Assembly (NCBI RefSeq): GCF_041734735.1
Contig: NC_134905.1
Location: forward strand, 9,851,786-9,915,785
Direction of reading: 5' to 3'
Origin: Babylonia areolata
Lineage: Eukaryota > Mollusca > Gastropoda > Neogastropoda > Buccinidae
DNA length: 64,000 nt
In this document: in pieces, positions 55,401 to 62,400 of the stretch
Layout: each line of letters opens with the position of its first letter
How positions within the stretch are numbered: the first letter of the stretch is position 1
Program-made: the position numbers and the translations under genes
The notes under the pieces: model-generated
Database searches by the model: none
What the model was told of the DNA's origin: nothing
The model's input: the letters and a program-made list of their open reading frames with translations, nothing else

Positions 55401-58400
55401 ATGTCTTTCTCCCGAGTATAGAGGGAAACAATTATTACCCAGGCCTTCTGCTACTAGTGAGGAGTGGAAGAGATGGACTTAGGGTGATTGTCTCCTGCCC
55501 AGTGGGCAATTTTTGGGTCCACTAAAACTTGGAAGGCAAAGACAGACACCCCTTCATGGGAGGGCTGGCTAGGATGTAGGGCCCGTGTGGAGCTGTTGTC
55601 ACAACCACAGTGGTGCAAACCAAGGGTTGTTGTAGGCAAGGGGGGGAAGAAGGGATGCCTTACAAACTTGGAAGGAATGAAGGGCATGTGTGTCCAGAGT
55701 GGCACCTCTAAGTTGGACTGCCTCATCCCTCCTTGTACCAGGTTAGGGCATCTCTAGTCCTGTGGGTGATTATTGTAGGCAAATGAGTTGGGTTGCCTTG
55801 TCCCTCCTTGCACCAAGAGAGGGCATCCTTAGCCCTGTGGGTGGGAAGGGAGTGTGTGTGGGTCCCTAAGGACCAGCCACTATTGATATGTGAAGGAGCA
55901 TACATTCAGGCGTGAATGAGGCAGTTTTGTCTGTGAGTGCAGTCGTCCTCCGAAAGCAAGGTAGGGATGAATTTATGAAAATGAATACATATATGTGCAA
56001 AGGGATTATAAACCTCCATCAACTCAAGTGATCATGTCAGGAATATGCCAATGACAAGAGATCGAGTCACAAGAAATAAGCGGCTGTATAAGCGTGCACA
56101 GATATACCCAAGTAAATGGGTAAGTGCGCATAATCAGTAATGGAAAGGAATCTGTGTATGCACCTCAATATAAGAGATGTACATACACATATGAATAATG
56201 TGCCAGTATGTAGACACAGAGAGTTCTGGGCAATGTGTACAGAATGACGCAAATGCAAGTGTGCCTATATTGCCATTTAGGGAATCTCAGTGAATAGATG
56301 TCAATGAACAGAGATAGAAATATAATTGTACATGTTAATATGAAAATCGTATGAACCTATCCCATAAGCGCACACACGTGTATGCAGAGGGATAAGTATA
56401 CATCTATAAATGTAAACAGAAATGTGTAATAATGTAGCAAGATATCTTTTTTTGGGGGGGTGGGGGTGGGGGATGGGGGTCGTTGTTGTTGTTGATTTTG
56501 ATAATAAATCAAAAAGAATAGAAAGGGAAATATTGTGATTTATTTCCTGTTATTGTGTATAACAAGAAAAGAACGGAAATAGGACTGGCTGCCTGCAGAG
56601 GACTGTGTGAAAGTTTGGGGGGATGAAGAACCCAAAAGTTCAGTGGCCAATAGCCTGACAAACAGCAAGAAAGGTGCAGTTGCTGTGCAAAGTTGTGTGA
56701 AGTTCATGAATGGGCAGCAGGACCCAATGAGAAACCGAAAAAACATTGTTGGTGGGCAGCACTGGGGGCAGGAGTGACGTGCTGTGTAGGCAGAAGGGAA
56801 GTAACTACAGTGTCAACCGCCAGGTTGCAAATGCAGAGTTGCCTCCCTTGGCGCCGATAATCGGCGAAAAGGATGGTGTCTTTAGAGCACATATCCCCTG
56901 GTGTGACGTTTCCTCACTGTAGAGGGAGGAGAGTCATGCTGAGTGTGAGAGTCCATGGTTCAATGCCACCGTAACCAACACAGGCGAATACATCCACAAG
57001 GGGAATAAATATAATGTCCCTTAGTGACCTGGGCGTCCCTGTCCGAATCGGTCGCCATCAGACGCGAGACGGTCAGGGCATGTGGCATGACAGTGTTATG
57101 GGAGTCGTGGACGAGGGGGTGGCAAGTCCGTCAGCTTGCCATGGGATGTGCATCCCCCTGTAGCTGAACGGCGGTCCAACCTCGCAAATAGCTCCTGCGA
57201 GAGGACCGACACCCAGCTGTTGTGTGTTGACGGATAAAGGGATAGACAAGATTGGCCCGAGCACTGCCAAGTGGCAGGATCGAGTTATCAAGAGGCACTC
57301 CAATGTGGAAGTGCCGATATTAGTCTGGGTAACAGCAGAGTTAGGCGATGGGGCAGAAGAAACCAGCACTGCCGAAGTTCACGTACCTGCTCTGTGGGCA
57401 AGGGGCGGTGCAGGCGCAAGGTGTGGCACCGGGAAGCAGAGTGGTGCATAATTGCTACAAGTCAGCAATGAGTTGCTGGTTGTTTGGTTGAGCAGCTTGC
57501 TGAGACGCCATTAGTGGATGGGAAACAGCAGCAACCAGCGGTGTGGCAGATGGGGTCATCCTTTCAGATGACAGTTTAATACACAGGTATTTTTTACTGT
57601 GAGCTTCACGGTAGCTCTGTGCAGACGCCCATTTCTTTGCTACTGATGTCAATCCATCCTCAGTTTTTCTTTTCACAGACATTTTCTTTCTAATGAGGAG
57701 TGCCGGAAGGAAGTGAACTGGAGTGGAATGATGGCTCAAGGACAGAAGTGGAGAAAAACAGTTCCAATTGGCTCAGACTGATCCTCAGCCATAGAACAAA
57801 AAATCTCATTGGCTGAAATTATTTCCCCTTCCTCTCTTCGCTCACATATAATTGATTTGTCAAAGAAAAAACACTGCTTGATTTTTGTTATTATCTTTAT
57901 TGTGAGCATAGCATTCTAAAGCTCAGCAGAACATGCTACATTCAAAATATAGCAGCTAGCAGTCTGCATGGACAATTGGGCAATTAAACATACATATATA
58001 CAAGAATGGTCGGGCGGAAATGCCAATACTCACGCTGACATTGAGTTCATCGATGTCCCTCAGGAGACCTGGCGTCTCCGTGCACAGTAGACTGGCGATG
58101 ACGCCAGAGTCGCTGACAGAAGACACCACGCCCACAACCACGTCATCCGCTCGCAGGTTCTGAAAACACCCAGAATGCAGTGTCCCCCAAAAGTGTGAGC
58201 TAACAAATTCCACACTTTCTGAAAACAATAACCCATAGTTTGTTAACAAAATAAGGTGAAAGATCAAAATGCATTTCAATAATGCAGGTCCAATGATAAT
58301 ACTGTTATACTTGAAGTACATGTGTATGTGAATGTATATGTGTTTGTATATATCTGCATGTATATATATATCTATGCATGCATGTATGTGCATATGTAAT

Positions 58401-59403
58401 GTGTCACATGATTGTGTATTGGATGTATCATGCCTTATTATAGTACAACACATTGTGTGAAAGTCATCATACAGTTGCTGTTTTGTTTTGTTTTTTGGGG
58501 GTGGGGGGGTTCCTGTTGTGTTGCTTGACACACTCAGTAAAGTGTCATCAATTCTACGCTGATGCTAAGTAGAATACTTATTACTTGTTATAACATTGCA
58601 CTGTTATCAATATCTGATGAAAGTGTTTTCACCTTCACCTTGAAATAAAAAGAATATATTTTTTCAGAAATCCACATTTTTATCAAACTTTTTCCAGTAC
58701 TCTGCTTTGTGTTTTTCAACACCCCCCAAAATAAAGTCACACACAAACATAGAAACACAGTTATGCTCAAATATGTAACACTTCAAAATTATCACAACTC
58801 TATCAAAACTGGTGGTGATCAGTGTTTTGTACTGATTATGAGGTAATTATTAATGTATTTTTCAATGAAAAGGATGACAACATATAAAAGCTTAAAATAT
58901 TGTTTGTTGTTCTTGTTTTTCAAAACACTGTAGCGGAAGAAATCCTCTCAACACAATACCTAATTTTCATCTTTGGGTTTTTCCTTCCTTTCTTTTTGTG
59001 TGAGTAAAACTTATTGTCGGTTTGGGAATAGTATCATGAAAATTCAATGACTTTTCCAGACTTTACATGACTTTTCCAGCCCTGGGAATGGTCTCCAAGA
59101 CTCTTCCAGAATTCCATAACTGTGTGGGAACCCTTTAAATAAGTAAATGAGCACATTTAAACACAATAAAACATTCTGATCGCAGCAAAAGCCTCTTCTC
59201 TTTCAACAGTTTTATGCATGTGTAACAAAACTCTTGGTGCATTGCAACCAATATTTATATCTTCATGTTTCCAGCCCAGCCAAGTTCAAAGGCCATCCAT
59301 ACGATGAAAAAAACAGAACACTGGACTTTTAATGAGTTTGATCGTATCATCAACGCTTAAGACTTCTTCTTTTTTTTCAGATCAAACACACACACATGCA
59401 AGT

Positions 59404-59440
<37 letters not shown>

Positions 59441-62400
59441 GATCACATTTTTACATTGCTTACATTAATACAGAGACAACTATTCAGACATAGAAAATTA
59501 TATGTTGCATTTATTGATTTTCGAAAAGCTTTCGATACTTTTAGAAGAGATAAGCTCTGGAGAATTCTGAGTGTCAAAGGTATCGATGGAAAATTTTTGA
59601 ATGCACTGAAAAGTATCTACACAGTTGTTAAGGCACGTGTTCGCGTCGGAGGTGACCTCACAGACACTTTTCTCTGTCCTCGCAGGCTGAAACAAGGCGA
59701 AGTATGTTCTCCTGCATTGTTCTCATTATTCATTAACGAATTAACAAAAGAAATTAATAATCATGGTTGGCACGGCATTCAGCTTTCACCAGAGTTTATC
59801 CAAATTTTGATCTTGTTATTTGCCGACAATGTTGCCTTGTTATCTGACAGCATAACTGGTCTTCAAACCCAACTGAATGTTTTGTTCGAAACCGCCAGAC
59901 GCCTTGATTTAGTTGTAAACCTTGATAAATCAGATGCTGCTGTCTTTAGAAATGGAGGTTTTCTTGCAGAGAACGAGGTATGGATGTTCGGTGATGCACA
60001 ACTGAAAACTGTTAGCATGTACAAGTATCTTGGTGTTATCCTCACTACGCGGCTTTCTTTCCAACCCACTATGCGTGATTTGTCTGAACGTGCTAGAAAG
60101 GAATGTGCAGCTATCTTTAAAATGCTTTGGTCTATTGGTGAACACTCCCCTGGTATTTTCTTCAAACTATTTGACATGCAAATCAAACCAATTTTGACAT
60201 ACGGAACAGAAGTTTGGGGTTTGACTGGAAATCAAGAGTGCATTGAAAGGGTGCACCTGTCTGCAATGAAGCGTCTTTTGGGCGCGAGTCAGACAGCACC
60301 AAGACACTTGATTTATGGTGAACTTGGTCGCTATCCCCTGTGTGTGACCACCTACTCTAAGTGTATCAAATTTTGGCTTTGTGTTGTCTTTATGGATAAT
60401 GACCGTTTCCCTAAGAAAGCTTATAATATGATGTTATCATTGCAAAGTCATAATTATTGTACTTGGGCTTGCTCTGTGAGAAATGTTTTGTATAAATTTG
60501 GATTTGGTGTTGTTTGGGAGGCTCAGTCAGTTGGTAATGTCAAAATATTTATGATTGAATTTAAGCAGTGTCTGGTTGATTGCTTTACCCAAGACTGGCA
60601 TTCAGCTCTCCAGTCTCACGCTTTTTATGATGTGTATTCAGCTTACAATCAGTCCTTGTCACTTAAACCTTACTTGAACAATGTCAAATGTATAAATATG
60701 CACCATGTTTTTTCACGGTTTAGAACTGGAATGTCCAACTTGCGCTCACACTTTTTGCAGTTTAATTATGATGGGCAAAGTAGGAACTGTCCTTTTTGTG
60801 ATGACACTCCAGAAACCGAAATCCTTTTTTTTTTGGTCTGTCCTTAGTACTGTTCTCTGCGTTCTCAGTTTATTCCTGCTAAATTTCACAAATATCCAAG
60901 TTCATTTAAGATGTCCATGTTGTTATCTTGTGCGAGTGACAGACTGAGTGTCAGTATATGCAAATTTGTATTCAAGGCATTTTCATTATGAGCAAATGCT
61001 CTAGAATCGTTATCGATGCCCATGTAGTTCAATGACTGTCCTAATATTCATTTCCCTGTATTAATTCTGTTTGTCCTTGTGAACTCCATTGTCATGGATC
61101 TGTGGTCTGACAATTAAAATATTTCGACTTCGACTTCCACACACACACACACACACACACACACATGAATGCACACTCATTTATTCATTACAATGAGAAA
61201 TATTCACCTCATAAAAATGATCCTGACAAATGTCAGATGGCACTCCCATGAAAGATTCCAAAGGCGGCATAATCCCAAAGACATCTGAAAATATATAATA
61301 AAAAATTGTGCACAATCAGTAAAAGTATGTACTGTGATTTTAGATGTGCTTTATTTGGACATTGTAATGTATGTGATCGGTTTTAAGTATTGGGATTTTA
61401 TTTTTAAATTGTGATATGGTTTTAGGGACTGATATTAGTGTTCAGCACTGTGAAAGAATATGTGCATCATTTAGGTATGGTGATGTATGATATGTGTGAC
61501 AAATGTTGTGTATCATGATTTGTGTGTGAATCCAAACAAAATTCAGTGTTTGGTTCAACATCTGTGCAGGGTTACACATGAAGGTTTTCATCTTAATGTT
61601 TAAATGCATGTTTCACACATCAGTTTTAACACTGTACAGTGCAGTTTGGTATGTTTTAACTGGGAAGGCATTATATAAATTAAATCATTTTCATCATTAT
61701 GATTATATGTGGAGTGATGGCCTAGAGGTAACGTGTCCGCCTAGGAAGCGAGAGAATCTGAGCGCACTGGTTCAAATCACGGCTCAGCCATCGATACTTT
61801 CTCCCCCTCCACTAGACCTTGAGTGGTGGTCTGGACGCTAGTCATTTTCAGATAAGACGATAAACTGAGGTCCCGTGTGCAGCATGCACTTAGCGCACAT
61901 AAAAGAACCCACGGCAACAAAAGGGTTGTTCCTGGCAAAATTCTGTAGAAAAATCCACTACGATAAGAAAAAGAAATAAAACTGCACGCAGGAAAAAAAT
62001 ACAAAAAAATGGGTGGCACTGTAGTATAGCGACGCGCTCTCCCTGGGGAGAGCAGCCTGAATTTCACACAGAGAAATCTGTTGTGATAAAAAGAAATACA
62101 AATACAAATATAAAACCACATTTTTCATGTATGGAAACACAACATGAAATGGGTGCAAGAATGACATCTGCCCACACTCTCCAAACTTAGAAGAAAAAAG
62201 AAAACAAAGAAAAATGATAAAAGAGAAATAAATCAATAAAAAAAAAAAAAAACAGAGAAAGACAGATAAAAGACTACTTAACCCCTAGGCTGCCTGCATG
62301 ACGAGATAACTCGTCATGGCAAGCATGTATGCTTCGCTGCCTGCATGACGAGATAACTCGTCATCGAAATATTCTGACTTTTCCCTGGTTTGCATTCACT

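Noticed and set aside
57370-57440. Candidate exon ending at GTACGT on the minus strand
   Set aside because: In the phase required the peptide does not match the S1 domain, and the region is part of unclassified repeat-like sequence.
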